A DNA stretch of 64,000 bases from Nomia melanderi (GCF_051020985.1 NC_135002.1:10168001-10232000), one strand, 5' to 3'; counted from the first letter of the stretch, positions 12,140-24,800 are shown. Made by a program: numbers and translations. The notes: a model not told the origin generated them from the letters alone.

Positions 12140-15100
12140 GGGTTACCGCAACATTCCAAGTATAAAGGGTTCAGCACGGAGGAGGCGCGTCTGTTCTAAG
12201 TTTCTGTTCTCTTGCGCTCGAATTTCGTTGTCCCGTTTCCAAAATCCAATCGAAATGTCCACTCATGGATGGGTTTATTAATAGAGATGCGACTAAAATT
12301 CTGCCGAAAACAAACAGGAAAGAAAATGGTGGAGGGGTAGGACACGAGTTTGCCTTGTCGTTTATTTACAGTCCGCGTTCGGCGGTTGGTTCCTCTTCTG
12401 TATAGGTTCTCGGTACGCGATCGGGATCGTGGAGCGATCAGGAACCATCGGTCGGCGAGCGAGTCACAGAGAGAGAGGGAGACAAGACGGCCCTGAGGAT
12501 GACGAATTCCAGAATGTTTAATATACTAACCCTTGCTCTATCAGCGCGCGCGCATTCTGAAATTCGACGTTCTTCTGTATTCTTTTTTTCGTTTTTGTTC
12601 GTTTTCGCTTTAATATCGGCGATGCGCTCGCCGTGACTTTTTCTCTTCGTCCTTTGGGACAGAGACATAAATCTGTCTTTATGGTTTTTCGGGCACCCTT
12701 TAAAAATCCTCTATCGCGGTCCGAGGGCGACGGAAAAAGGTTGATGGAGACCGTAATTTTATTCCGCCGCTTAATGCTTCCCCCGAGCTAATTAGGAACC
12801 GAACACACCGAGGTTCTTCTGCAATTTCACGTTTCACGTGTTTGATTTAAACGTTTCTTTTTTAAAATATCAGTGACTTGTTTCATTTTTAATATAGAAA
12901 ACGAAATTTTTTAACTTAAGACTTAAAAGTGTTTCTTGGCGGCTTAATGTTGATGCAATGTGAAGAACAAGATGCTGGAATTGAAAACGAAACGTGAAAT
13001 ATCGTTTGATTTGTTTCTAACTGAACAGATTTTTCTGTAGAAGAAATGAATGGTTTTCGGCGTTTATATTACAGTAAATGGAAAAGAGGTGTTGAGAAAG
13101 ATAAGGTTATTCATGGTGTTACGAAAATAGATAAAGAGAAGCAGGAGGGGGACATATTCACGTGCACGAAAGATTATTGAATGATCGTTGACCTCGACGG
13201 TCTTCTAAGGCTCAAGGAGGAATTCTCTGCTCGCGACGGGTGCCCATTTTATCGCGTTATTTGACCAATTAAAATCAACCGTTTGACGTTTGTTGCCCTA
13301 ATAATTCAGAGAACGAAGGCGGACCCAAGGTCTCGCCGGCCGCTTGTATCAGCGAACAATGCGAGTCGCATTGATTTCAAACCCGCAAGGTTAACACATC
13401 GTGCGTCGACCTCGCGATAAATGAATGATCCAGAAAATCACGTGCCCCGACAATTTCCGGCTTAAACTGGAAGATTTCAAATAATAAAATCTTCAACAAA
13501 CAAATAAATATGGAATATTTATTACAAATAAATATTACAAAATAAATCCAAAAAGTATTACAATAAATGTCAATGTTAATAATCGTTATCAAAAATTAAT
13601 GTTGAAATTAATATTATCAATAACCTTAGAAGACCGATATTAATATTAAATTAATCAAAATTAAATCAGTGTCCGAAACAACTTGCACAAGATCCAGTGC
13701 AAGTAATCAGTTTCATTTCGAGACGCCTAGCAATCAATATCGTAACCGCGGATAAGAAACGATCAACCAACTGAAGAGGCAAAAAAAAGAAATGACAGAG
13801 GTATGAAACAGGATGTACCTGCACAGAGCATTGTAAACTTTGCTAAGGTCACAGTGATGTGCACATTTCAAGAGAAACAGGTAGAATTTGCATATACCAT
13901 TGAAACGGGTACGAACGGCGAGAATACGTCGCATAAAGTTTGTAGGAAGTCATGAAGGATCGGAACGATATTGAGGTGTAAATATAGAAACGTGTTTGTC
14001 AGAACACAAACATAACGTCGACGGTACACACGCGTAAGTGTCCAATCGGTTCGCCGTCTGATAGATGATTTTCGCGTGCGAATAAATGGCTGACGTTCGA
14101 GTGTTCAGCCATTTGCTTCATATGGAAGTATGAAAAAGGTGATAGGACCAGGAAAGTTGAGCTTATACATACGCTAATGATGCAAATGGGTTAATGGCGA
14201 TCGTTTGCGATTTGAAGAAATTATTTTTGCGAGCGAAATTGAAGCGCGGTTAGAATAAAGCCAGAAAAAAAGGTTTCGCTCGGACGTTCAACAGGTTGTC
14301 CATAATACGTTCGCCGATATACAAATTTTCAAATAAATATTATGATAATTAGGTAAACCAGTTCTTCTCCGTTTCACTATTCCCCCGTTACATTGCTTCT
14401 TTTCTGTTCCGAAAAGGCCGACTCGTTTGCAGTATATAATGTTTTTGCTTCGAAAAAGTTCGGTCATGAATATTGCAACGAGCCAACGAGCACGCACGCC
14501 ATTTTGGATTTATAGAGAGAATGGTAGCGGACTTAACCGACGCTCCTTTCGTTCAGCTTGTCCTCTTAGCCATTTCTCCTTCTTTACGTCCTTTTTGTTA
14601 TTCTGTTGCCAGAATTATTTCACATAGGACATTTTACGTTGATTCAGGAAATAACCTTCGGGAATCGTTTTAATCTAACAAACTTAGTTTCAAACGAATT
14701 GGTTTTAAGTTTATGAATCTACTCCAAAAATACCGTGGGCTGTTCTGCAACATTCTCGATCATTTCTTCATAAATAAATAAAAGTCTTCGGTATGCCTAT
14801 AGTTCACTGTTAGTAAAAAGAAATCATTTGCCTTCCACGTACTAAGTACATATTTCAACTGTATTAATATAATTTATAAGAAAATAAGGGCAAATGTACA
14901 TCATCCCACTAAAAGAACACGTAACATTCACATTGAAATTGAATAATGCTTCTCTGAACTCACCACTTAATCGCGAATGATGTTTTTCATTGGAATGGTC
15001 CATTCTAAACGTGCCAATCTCTGATCGCGCGTATTTTAACTCGAAGTTTTACAATTTTTATCAATTTATGCTCCAAAATTGACGACAGTTCTTATTCTTA

Positions 15101-16750
15101 AGATTCTCGGAGTACTGTAATTAAAAAATAATATAAAACCTCGTCAAAGGTGGTTTAATGCTCGACTAAACGGCGTGTGAAGCCTTAAAAAGATTTCTTT
15201 GTCCCTCAAATTGGAAGCCGATAACGCTTATCACGGTTTACAGGCGAGCGTCGATCGAACGGACAACGTCTCGTTTTCATCGTCGATTGATTCGTCAGAC
15301 TGGAATTCCAACGGAGAACAGAAAGGGCAGGCAGATAGCCACCGACTCGCCGCGCGGCGCGCGAGCGGCTGACTCACGCGATTATCCGTGCCAGGAGTTG
15401 AATCTCAATTAAGGAGCCGTCTTGTCGCCGGTCAAAAGCCCGCCGGTAGCGCGCCGCCACTTTCTTTATTCTTAACCCCTCGTCGCGACGTCGATACCTT
15501 ATACAATACGAACGAGATCGTTTTAGCCGTCGCTGCTGGCGAAAATGGATGTTGATCGGCCGCTCCGACGCGACCGCAGCATATTCTGCACGATGGATCT
15601 TTGAAACGGCAAATATCACGGTAATATGGTAATATAATATAGTATGATAAGGTAAGATATTACGAGTAAGAAAATATAATTATAAATAAAATACCATAAA
15701 TATGTAGTATAAATAAAGGGTAATATAATAAGATTGTAGTGCATATATTGTTTTACCTCATATATAAATATCAAATATAAATATAAATAAAATAATATAA
15801 ATATATAGTGTAAATTAAAAATGATATAATAAGATTTTAGTGAATAGATTGCTTTCCTTATGTTTATCCTTGCTTTACAGGTACATAATATGGCGATTCA
15901 ATATTTTTAAATGTTAGGGAGAAGCTACCAGATGTATTTCTCATAAAATATTGTCGACATTTATTACATTTATTGATTTTCGATTAGAATTTTGTTAAGC
16001 ATTGTTAAAATTTATTAGGATATTTCACTTTGTACGAAGGAAGAATATGACTGAAATCTGAATTTATAGCGTTTAGAACATCCACAATGGCGGCTGCGTG
16101 ATGGATCGTAGGACGAGCCCACTAGATTAGATTTTTCACAATCTATCGAGGTCCATTAGACTGCGCGTAGTCCTGCGTTCGGATAGGCAGGTCAAGGTTT
16201 CTACAATTCTTCATCGCCGTGCCTGTCCATAGGTAGGTCAAGGTTTGGTCGTTGTTCCATAATCTCTCTTTTTGAAGAGCCACGGTATGGCCCTTTACAC
16301 GGCCACCAGCGATCGAGCGTGGAAGGTTATATTTGCCAACGCCGCTGTTAAGTAATCGCGATGACCCTTTTCGAAAAAAGGGTATCTCATTAAACTAACG
16401 ACATTCCTTGCGGCGGCTAATAATCCTCTGATGGTTCCTCGACAAGGTCTTGTCCGCCCATCGCTTTGCTCGTAGCCAGGTTCACCGACACGGTTTCAGA
16501 AATAGAGTGAAGATAGACACGCGTAAATCAAATTTAAAAGCACGAATTTTTCATTCCTAAACTTTTGACAAATTCGCCGTTCCGTATAGAAAAAGCGGTG
16601 CTATCTAAAGAATATTTATCGTTGCCCGTGGATAACTAATTAGCTACCTTGTGCCAATCGAACTGACAGTGAGAAATTAATTTGATCCCAAATTCGCAAC
16701 CGATTTCTCAAGATTGAGAAGTTCAATTGGTCAAATTTAATTTAAATTAT
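12140..16750. other. No supported gene; AT-rich with small GC-richer patches
   Basis: There are GAGA-rich bases around 12467-12482 and a GC-richer patch at 15290-15560. Short open frames (12438-12668 minus, 13377-13592 minus, 14288-14673 both strands, 15374-15619 minus) carry no recognisable motif. No tRNA fold was found. Confidence 0.45.
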
Positions 16751-16758
16751 TTCAATGA

Positions 16759-16950
16759 ATAATCATATTGACTATTGATAGATTATTGGCAGTCAGAACA
16801 GAAAGCGTTCCAAATCTCCCAGAGGATCACCTAGATGCACGTGTGCAAACGATTCGAATTTCGTCAATGTCCGATCTCCTCGAGTCCATGTTTGATTCTA
16901 ATTATGTAAAAATGAGTGTACCATCGATAAGAGACGATCGGATCTCGTAG
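16759..16950 (+). CDS. Candidate internal or terminal coding exon, product unknown
   Basis: The frame is open from just after a TGA at 16756-16758 to a TAG at 16948-16950. It has no early ATG, so it would have to be reached by splicing; possible AG acceptors lie at 16779-16780, 16790-16791 and 16798-16799. The peptide is unusually protein-like for this window: balanced acidic and basic residues, no homopolymer bias, with stretches such as ESVPNLPEDHLDARVQ and SMSDLLESMFDSNYVK. It ends in RDDRIS. I do not recognise the family. The upstream polypyrimidine tract is poor, so this could be a decayed exon or chance. Confidence 0.25.
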   Translation: MIILTIDRLLAVRTESVPNLPEDHLDARVQTIRISSMSDLLESMFDSNYVKMSVPSIRDDRIS

Positions 16951-16959
16951 GTGTGGACG

Positions 16960-17970
16960 CAGCGGGATAGACACTGTGATGACACGTTTACGTTACCGTT
17001 ACATAATGTCCTTTCCCATCAGGATCTCCCCGTCGACTTTTTACATTCGATTCGCACATGTTACGGTCACGATTGAAACGGCTGATGGATAAATGTTGGA
17101 GACCTTGTCCTGAGCAGACATCTGCACCGGATAGCTGCTGGGTCCGCGTAGTTTAGCCCCAGTTTAATGGGATTAGTTTCGTTGCACACCTGATGATTGA
17201 AAGTTATCAAACTTATCGATCCCTTAATAATTACATCTCGAGAACTTACAAGTGTTGCCCGCTATATTGACACGAAAGCCTAAATAAATTTCAACCAAGC
17301 CACAGTACGCACTCGCAAATAACGCTGTTTCCTACTTCAATAGCACCAGTGATAATATACACGGTACAAGAATACATTAACTCGTCTATTTAAAAAAATA
17401 CAATCAGATATACCCATTAACCGCCAAAACCCGCAATCAAACTGTCACTTTAATCTGACACACTCCTCAAAAGAGATCACCAAAACAAAGACAATCCAGC
17501 TTGATCCAAGATCTTAAACCCACACCCAACCACTCAAAGAAAAAGAACCTTCCATTACAGAAACAGGACCGACAAATCATTGAAACATCGAAGATGACAT
17601 CGCTACAGATACCAAGAGTCGAAAGAAGGAAAGTCTCACTAACAGGGGAAAAAGCTACAGGAGCGACGCAGAAAAAAGAGACGAAAAGAAGAGGAACCTC
17701 TAGTTTTCGAAGAACCTCCTGTCATCGTCGCGTCAAGGTGACCATCCCTCTGAGAGTCGTAATCTCGACTGAGGCCGTGTCAAGGTCACCGGGGAGTAGA
17801 TAGGATCCCGCAGAAGCGTCTGCGATCGGGTAGTGGCCAACGGGTTCCAGTACGTTATCTGGAAGGAGAGGAGACTGTCCGCGAGTCTCTCTCCTTTTAT
17901 CTTGATGTTTTCCTCTCTTTCTCCGCCGGAGAGTCTCGTCCGTGCGCGTCCCGCCTATTTTTAGACGTCA
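16960..17970. other. No supported gene
   Basis: An open frame at 17501-17803 is lysine- and arginine-rich and lacks a proper ATG start. An internal ATG exists, but no domain is visible. The rest is AT-rich and featureless. Confidence 0.4.
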
Positions 17971-17979
17971 TTGACATTT

Positions 17980-18330
17980 CACAGGTTTGAAGAGTAGCGG
18001 CCCGCGGGTCGCGTGTGCACGCGTGTGCACCCGCGCCCGTGGCCTGCCCGCTCACGCACCGCCCGTCCGCGGTACCACGCCCACGCGTGCCCTTCAGCGG
18101 CCCGCGCCGCGCCGCGCGCGGTCCTCCTACGGTCGGCCGGGCAATAATAATAAGACGGGGAGGATAAACACACGGTTGCTCATTGTTCGCCGGGCCGGGT
18201 GCGCGAAGGTGATTTTCGCGCCGGGTATTTTTAGTGTCGTCGCCGGGAAGAGGGCCGGCCGGCCGACCGACCGGGTCCGGGCCGCGGAAAAAATCAACGA
18301 TCCCGGAGAGAGGCGTCCCGGACCCGCGTC
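17980..18330. promoter_or_regulatory. Strong CpG island, possible promoter
   Basis: This is one of the most GC-rich blocks in the window, dense in CGCG, GCCGCG and GGCCGG. It includes an alternating purine-pyrimidine run near 18011-18030 (GTGTGCACGCGTGTGCAC) that could adopt Z-form DNA. Open frames on both strands (17897-18370 minus, 17987-18490 plus) are long only because stop codons are rare here; they show no domain. A promoter or 5' exon is the likeliest role, but no transcript evidence is available. Confidence 0.4.
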
Positions 18331-18405
18331 CTGCGAAGAGCGAACGACTCACGGGCACATGGGTGTTCATTGTGCCGATGTTCTGGAACAGAGTTTGCTG
18401 TTATG

Positions 18406-18519
18406 TACTGTGCGCTATTCAGAGACGAGCTCTGAAAGAGATGTCTATTTAGTCAGTTTTCGTCTTTTCGAATCTCATTTTCGATACTGATTTGCTATTC
18501 GCCAATACGGTTACATGTA
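18406..18519 (+). repeat. Direct repeat DR1 flanking a large inverted repeat
   Basis: This 114 bp segment runs from TACTGTGCGCTATTC to GGTTACATGTA and is matched in the same orientation at 18883-18996. The shared core includes GATGTCTATTT and TCGTCTTTTCGAATCTCAT. A third, shorter match to its end occurs at 19091-19138. It abuts the left arm of the inverted repeat with a 6 nt gap. Confidence 0.85.
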
Positions 18520-18525
18520 CATGTC

Positions 18526-18865
18526 TGTTCACGTGTCTAGCGAACTGAAGAGACAAGTGCGACAAGAAGACACGGTCACTTGCGATGAACGTTGACGCCT
18601 CGGTTTCGATCGTTTTTGTAGTTGGCTGATTTGCGTAAACGAAGGTTGCAAATGGAACAGAATACGACGAAGTGAGCTCGAAATGAGTAGTTGATGTCCG
18701 TATTCGTTCCATATCGTTGCACTTCATTTTGTGGTATTCTGTTTCATTTGCGATCTTCGTTCATGCGAATCAGACAATAACAAAAACCAAGGCGTCAACG
18801 TTCATCGCGAATGACCGTGTCCTCTTGCTGCATTTGCTTCTTCAATTTGTAGGACATGTGAACAG
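18526..18865. repeat. Large inverted repeat, about 150 bp arms with a 45 nt loop
   Basis: The left arm (18526-18674) is the imperfect reverse complement of the right arm (18720-18865). Long identical blocks include the complement pair AACGTTGACGCC/GGCGTCAACGTT and GACACGGTCA/TGACCGTGTC. A 9 nt indel separates the arms. A transcript would fold into a long hairpin. Both arms stay open in the corresponding frame: the minus-strand frame 18449-18727 and the plus-strand frame 18717-19013 encode homologous peptides (VYANQPTTKT and VHANQTITKT). The class of element is unknown: fold-back transposon, hairpin-RNA source, or inverted duplication of an old exon. Confidence 0.85.
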
Positions 18866-18882
18866 GCGTTGTTTGTGGATAA

Positions 18883-18996
18883 TACTGTGCGTTGTTTTGA
18901 AGATGAGCCGTGCAAGAAATGTCTATTTGGTGAGCTTCGTCTTTTCGAATCTCATGTTCGATACTAATTTGCTGTTCGTTAATACGATTACACGTA
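18883..18996 (+). repeat. Direct repeat DR2 flanking the large inverted repeat
   Basis: Second copy of the 114 bp unit at 18406-18519, in the same orientation and visibly diverged (about four fifths identical by eye). It starts 17 bp after the right arm. The order DR1, arm, loop, inverted arm, DR2 gives a composite structure of about 590 bp. Confidence 0.85.
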
Positions 18997-19090
18997 ACCA
19001 AAGAAAACTATAAACAAGACGCGCAGCGAGAGACCCATCTTGTAGATTACTCGATGGCTAGGCTAAAGCATGTGGGTCCGATTGGTCGGT

Positions 19091-19138
19091 TCTCATTCTT
19101 GCGATGCTAATTTGCTATTTGTCAGTACGGTTACGCGC
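19091..19138 (+). repeat. Partial third copy of the DR unit
   Basis: TCTCATTCTTGCGATGCTAA followed by TTTGCTATTTGTCAGTACGGTTACG matches the last 48 bp of DR1 and DR2. It is truncated on the left. Confidence 0.6.
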
Positions 19139-19293
19139 GAATAATTACAGATCGCTGTTGTCTTTGTACCTTCCCGCTAAATATCAAGATACCTACCAAT
19201 AATATTTGACATCATCGCTAATGAACCTTTTGCACTGGAAAGTTTTTTACTGGAAATGCTGAACATTGTCTGATGAGATTTGTGCGACTTTTT

Positions 19294-19575
19294 CTAACCC
19301 TTATAGTACTGAACAACGGTATATCGTTGGCAACATTCAGTTTACTAAATGCAACAGGGAACATATTGTGAAATAATGTGAGAGTATGTTAATGACAAAT
19401 GTATTTCAATATTGGACAAATTTCTTTCGCAAGGTTCTAAGTAGATGATTTGATATATTTTGAAGGAAGAAGTGTAGAGCAGTTTTAATAATAGTATCTT
19501 TTGTCTTTCAAGTCTATGGACGGTAGAATTGCAAACTGCCGGTACGTTGCACGGGCTCGGTAGTCAAAGGGTTGA
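19294..19575. mobile_element. TTAA/CCC-type MITE-like element
   Basis: The left end CTAACCCTTATAGTACTGA pairs imperfectly with the right end CTCGGTAGTCAAAGGGTTGA. The unit is about 282 bp with no open frame. The flanks are decayed TTAA (CTAA and TTGA). The termini fit a piggyBac-type non-autonomous element, but the pairing is weak. Confidence 0.45.
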
Positions 19576-19818
19576 TATATTGATCACCAAATTGTTCATT
19601 CAATCAGAACACTTTTACTAACGAAACAAATACTGAAAAGACAAGATTTTTCACAGAAATTTCTCTCTTAACCTTTCTACATTCCATAGATACAACAAAA
19701 TTCTTACGTGATTTCTTTTTTTAGGCGCGAGTTCCTCGGAAATGAGGTTTCATTGAAAGACGTTTCGTTCTACATTTTCGACTTACTTTTTCTATGTACG
19801 TCTATAATTATCTCCTCA

Positions 19819-19890
19819 TTAACCCTCGGTCACGAGATGCTTCAGCTGTGACGCACTACCGAATGCAGGTCAAAATGACCTGTGACGCAT
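19819..19890. mobile_element. Fragment of a TTAA/CCC element with an inner palindrome
   Basis: TTAACCCTCGGTCACGAG at 19819 is followed by the perfect palindrome CAGGTCA-AAA-TGACCTG at 19866-19882. Similar palindromes occur near 26108 and 32443. No matching right end was found. Confidence 0.4.
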
Positions 19891-20869
19891 ATTGCTAGCC
19901 AAAAGCATGACACCAGGCCACTCTTGATAATGGGGTAAGATAATATTAATTTATCAGCGGTTTATCAAACTCGTATAAAACTCTATATTTTGGTACTTGA
20001 GAATATTTTTGTATGAAACTTTCCTTTCCTTAAGAAATATATATAGAAATATGTAGTAATGAAAGGAATAAAAGTACACGTGATCCACGCCACTAAGAAA
20101 TTAAATTTAATCCTTTAAATCTTGAATTATTCTGTTCCCCAAATTCAACGCTTTACGTGTTGAATTAACAGCCACTGCATGAGACAGACTTCATTCTAAC
20201 TAAAGCGACTAAAAAACACCATGTATAACGAGAGCTATAGGGATCGCTGCGTATTCCCAAAAAGTTTCCAACAATCCCAGCAAACATCCAAAGTCAATCG
20301 CCCCATTACCAACGTCCTCCGCTTTGTTCCCCGAAGATTGCTCGGTTCATTCCACGAACGACGAGCAAAAGAATCGAAGGCAGCGGGGAAAGTGAACAAC
20401 AGCGACGAGACGCGATGTACACGGTGTCCGAGCAATAATGGAACAAAATCGAGAACGTGACATTTCCTCAGAACTGAATTCAATTTAAACCAGTACTACA
20501 TCAAGTATCTCTAAAAATTAACCATCCCTTCAAACATTCACGTTTAAAACATGAAATATTAAACAATTTTTCCAAACGGACGGGAAATATATTCAAACGC
20601 TTCTAAACCAACAAAAATAAAAATATAAACATTATCAGCCGAATTAAAATTTGTCAGTCCTCAACCATTACTTCAATCATATTCGAAATACTAAACATAA
20701 CAAACCAATTCTCTCAGAAAGGACAATATACCAAAAAATCTCTAAACCAAAAGAAACGAAAAATATTAACTTCCGTCGGATGATAATATTTCTATTTTCA
20801 ATGTTTCCCATTACCTAACGAGATAACACCGATAAAGCCAGGACACGCTGTATAGCGGAGTGACGCGCA

Positions 20870-21420
20870 GCGCGACAGACACCCACCGTGTCTCTTTCAT
20901 ACGAGTTCGATAAAGTTGTCAGAAAGGTTCGCCGGCGTGTTTACAATCCGCGGGTAGCATGGCGACAATAAAGCCGAATCACGATGTCGAATCGCGGCGG
21001 CGGCGACGAAGACTCGATCCGCGGGGGAAAGATGCTCGCCGGCGCATCCGACCGGGCTGAAATTAGGCTGCCCGATATTTTCTGAACTTTCTCCGTTCTC
21101 GCGTGACGTCCGCGCGATTACACGCGCTTTTTCTGCCGACTTTTTCTCTCGTTCGACGCCCGCCCGCCTGCTCCGCTCCGGCTGGTCATCGCGCCGCACC
21201 GCGCCGTTCTTGGCGGAGCGGCTCATCGATGTCGTAAACCACCCACGAGAGGCCCATACTTTCGGGGAAATTACGCGGCCACCGCTCGGGCAAACAGGAC
21301 AATCAAGTTCGCGGGTTTACAGTCGGCACCGGGCCATTACGGAGAACGGAGGAGGCGAGGGTGGCGTTTTGTTCTCGCCACCTCCCCCGCCGGTCCCGGC
21401 TCCGATTCTCGGAGTTCTTT
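20870..21420. promoter_or_regulatory. CpG-rich island, possible promoter
   Basis: The GC content is clearly raised, with many CG dinucleotides between AT-rich flanks. Opposed open frames (20897-21226 minus, 21210-21431 plus) start at non-ATG codons or lack motifs. This could be a promoter or untranslated first exon. Confidence 0.3.
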
Positions 21421-21606
21421 TATTCTTTTAACCTTCGCCAGCCGAACACGAGATGATTCCAGTCGACTGTTTTCGTCGCGAATGACTGATCCGGAGGCAT
21501 CGAAACGATAGAGGAAAGTGATCCGCAAGCGTCGAGGAATAATGTTGTATGGCTATTATGCGAGTAGGACTATGTTTAACTAGAATTAATTATAGGTTAT
21601 CCTTGT

Positions 21607-21826
21607 TTAACAGTAGAACAACCGTATTCGTCAGAATGACGGATTTCAGTTATCTTATCGGGCAATTATTGATATCCTGAAAGCGTTAAATATGGAAATA
21701 GTTTGAAAGATATATAGTTTCACGTCAATGCTATAATCAATATATGAAGCAATCGAGAAAATAAATTGTTAGAATTTTATAAGCATTATATATTAATCAT
21801 GTTGAATTTTAGGTTGCTCTAGTGTA
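21607..21826. mobile_element. Family B MITE-like element
   Basis: The left end TTAACAGTAGAACAACCG is matched by the inverted right end GGTTGCTCTAGTG. An inner GTCAGAATGAC palindrome lies at 21630-21640. The interior aligns with 47663-47844 (TTATATATTAATCATGTTG against TTACATATTAATCATATTA) and more weakly with 58143-58337. It is non-coding and probably a piggyBac-type non-autonomous element. Confidence 0.6.
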
Positions 21827-21859
21827 GAAGGGCATGTCTTTAACACGTTCAAATTTTTC

Positions 21860-24800
21860 CAACACTTATTTTAATTGAGTTTTTGTGTCGTTTTCATTTT
21901 CATTACTGAACGTATGTAGAGGAATTATCGTGGAGTACCTATTTGATCCTAGGACTAAGTATATTTTACTGGTAAGGTCTCATTGCGAGAAGCTTTTAAC
22001 CATCTAGTTAAAAACTGAGATGGAATACTTTTGGTTAACATTAAGTTTAGACTATGTGTCCACATGTCAGAAAAAGTTGAGAATTCTTTGACCTGGCTGG
22101 CTGCCAGAGGCTGGGGAACCTGGCAATCTAGAACTGACCGGATCCCTAGATGATAGTCCAATAGTCTAATTGGTTCAAGGCCTCCAGGTACCCAGCCAAG
22201 GGATAGGTCAGGCAATTTTTATCATGACTTCCAGACTATAGTATCTAACTTTCGAGGATGGAAAAGTCGAGATTGGCCGGTCTGAAGTTAACACTGATCC
22301 TTTGGGCCAAGGTCTAAACGGGACGAAACTCCTGATTAGCTATTGATCTGGGAGAACATGTTCGGTCCATTTTTATTCGTTTGAACTCTTAAGTGATCGA
22401 GTTATAACTTTGATCCATTATAGTTTAAGAACCGATTTACCATCTTCCGATGCTTTTCTTTTAGTTTATTCCTCATCGGAATTAGGTGGTGTGACGAATG
22501 AGGAGTAGCGATAACCCGGGATCGAAGGATGGGAAGTTCATTGTCGGGATTTGGATTAACCTCCAAGGAATAAGGGAGGAAAAGTAGTCTTCCAAAGAAT
22601 AATGCTATCTCATTGGCACAGAATAAAAGGGATAGAAAACAGAGAAGCTTTCCGGGGGACGATCGTTGATTTCGCGCTCATTCATGCGAGAAATCCTTTA
22701 CTGTTCCCGGTAAGCTTGGAAGGCAACATTTGAGAACTTTGTAGGAAAAAGTTGCGCCATGTCATTCGTGTAACAAATTCGAATGTTCTTGTAATCTCGG
22801 TTCAGTTGAAGTCGAAATTACCTTTCTTTTTGCTGGTAGGCTTCCAGGCTGGCACGGTTACCGGGTTCTGGTGGCAAAATGGTATAGAATTAACTTCATT
22901 CAGCCTAGTTCGTCGATGATCGTTGTTTCTAAACCATTTTCTCTTTCCAGTTTTAAACGTCAATAGATTTTAAAAACGTAATTCACCACGTGGTATTGAC
23001 TTTAATCATTCTCTCACAGATTTTTGTTCCCTCCGATCTCAAGCCTGTACAAGCTCTTCGTCGAGCTATTCCACTTTCACGTTTAACAGACTGTAATTGC
23101 CGAAGAGGCAGTTTCGGATTCGTTCGGTTACCGTTCTTGTTTGTGACATGACATTTTCTCTCAGAACTATAAAGTGGTTTTATTATCAGTTTTATATCGC
23201 CCGAGCCACTAATATGAAATTTTGTTGTTTCCAACGAAGCCATCCTTGATGAGCTCTTGGCCGACGTTAGCTGGAATCAGTAAACATTACATCCCATTTT
23301 AAATTAAACGATATATTGTTGTACGACACACGTTTATATCCCGTAAACGAATAACTTTCATCTTCAGAATTATTTAATCTTCACGTTGTTATTTGAAATG
23401 ATTATTTCAATAAGTTAACGCCTGTTTCCAGTTTCTCTGTTCGAATACAATTCTACTCGAAAGAAGTTTTACTTATTATTCTCATCTTTGTAAAAACCCA
23501 TTCATTTGTTCCTTTCTTATAATCTATTAAATCTGTCAGGATGAAAGATCCTCCACCTCGTTGTTCGCCGTTCCAAAGATTCTCGCTGGCTCCTGTTGCC
23601 AACCAATAAAGAAGTTGACACCGCGAAGATGGCCAAGTGGCTCTGACAAAAGTAATCTCTTTACTTTCATCGAGTCGGTGCGAGCGGTGTCTCTGTCAGT
23701 GAGAGTAGAATATCGCCCGGTGAACGTAAAACTCTTCCTCCGAGCATAATCACGATCCACTCTCGTCCGATATAAAAAGCTGTTCGTGTGCTGGCTCCTT
23801 GTGGCCCTCGATCGATTCAGATTAGCCCCGTTTCTATCAATACTTAGCAATCGGCGAAAAAAGTAGCCTAAAACGGCGAGGAGATTAGGATCGGGGATCC
23901 TTGATCGACAGGTCGTTTAAGGGTGTCAAATAAAGGCCAACACCGTGGTACTGGATTGAATATTCGGGGACAGGAGAAAGTTTTCGAATCAGGTTCGAAT
24001 TTTAGTTTAATCATTCGGATAACTCTACCTAGAACGAACGAAACGAATCTTCGTTAAGAACGAAAATAAAATTCGACGAATCGGAGAATTTGGAAAATTT
24101 TCGGTCGACTTTCGAAGTAAAAGTATTCTCGTGTATTATCTAATACGTATACACACTTAGCCATTCAAAATGAAAATCCCGTTTAGTTTAAATCACAACG
24201 AATTTCGATGGCAAAGGGTTGAAGGTTAACGTAGAGCGACGTGTAAAATTCGGTTAGATAAAAAGTTGTCGAGCCACAGAATCGTTCCAAAGAGAATATA
24301 GTACAAAATAATAATGGACAGTGTCAAGCAAAGGGTCAAGTGGTTCACCTCATTAATTGAAGCAAGGCCTACGGAGCTAATTAAAGTCAATTCCACGTTG
24401 CGGCGTAACCTTTTATTTTTCATGTTCTTGCCCGTGTTGCGGGCGTACCGTGTTAGGCTTGATTACGGAATACTAGAACGCTAAAAGCACCACGTGTAAC
24501 CATAATTAATTCGCGACCTTGACACGTGGTCTGGTTACCCGTGGCGAGTCAATGTCGGAATAATTAAAGCCAGGAAGCTACATCAGCGAAATGGTTCTAC
24601 GTGAATGAATATACATGGAACCGACATCGGCATCAAGAGTGTGCTTATCTTCGACCGTCGAGGCGGGAACACGTGTATTGGCATGATCGCGCAAGTGTTT
24701 AATCCACGAATCGTGGAACGTCTGGAAATCAAACGAACGTCTGAGCTGAGGCGCCTTGGACCAATATTGAACGTTTTTATTTTTAATTCGTCAAACACCA

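Noticed and set aside
17897..18490. Long overlapping open frames of 157 and 167 codons in the 18.0 kb island
   Set aside because: They overlap on opposite strands in very GC-rich DNA where stops are rare. Composition is R/P/G-biased and no domain is visible.
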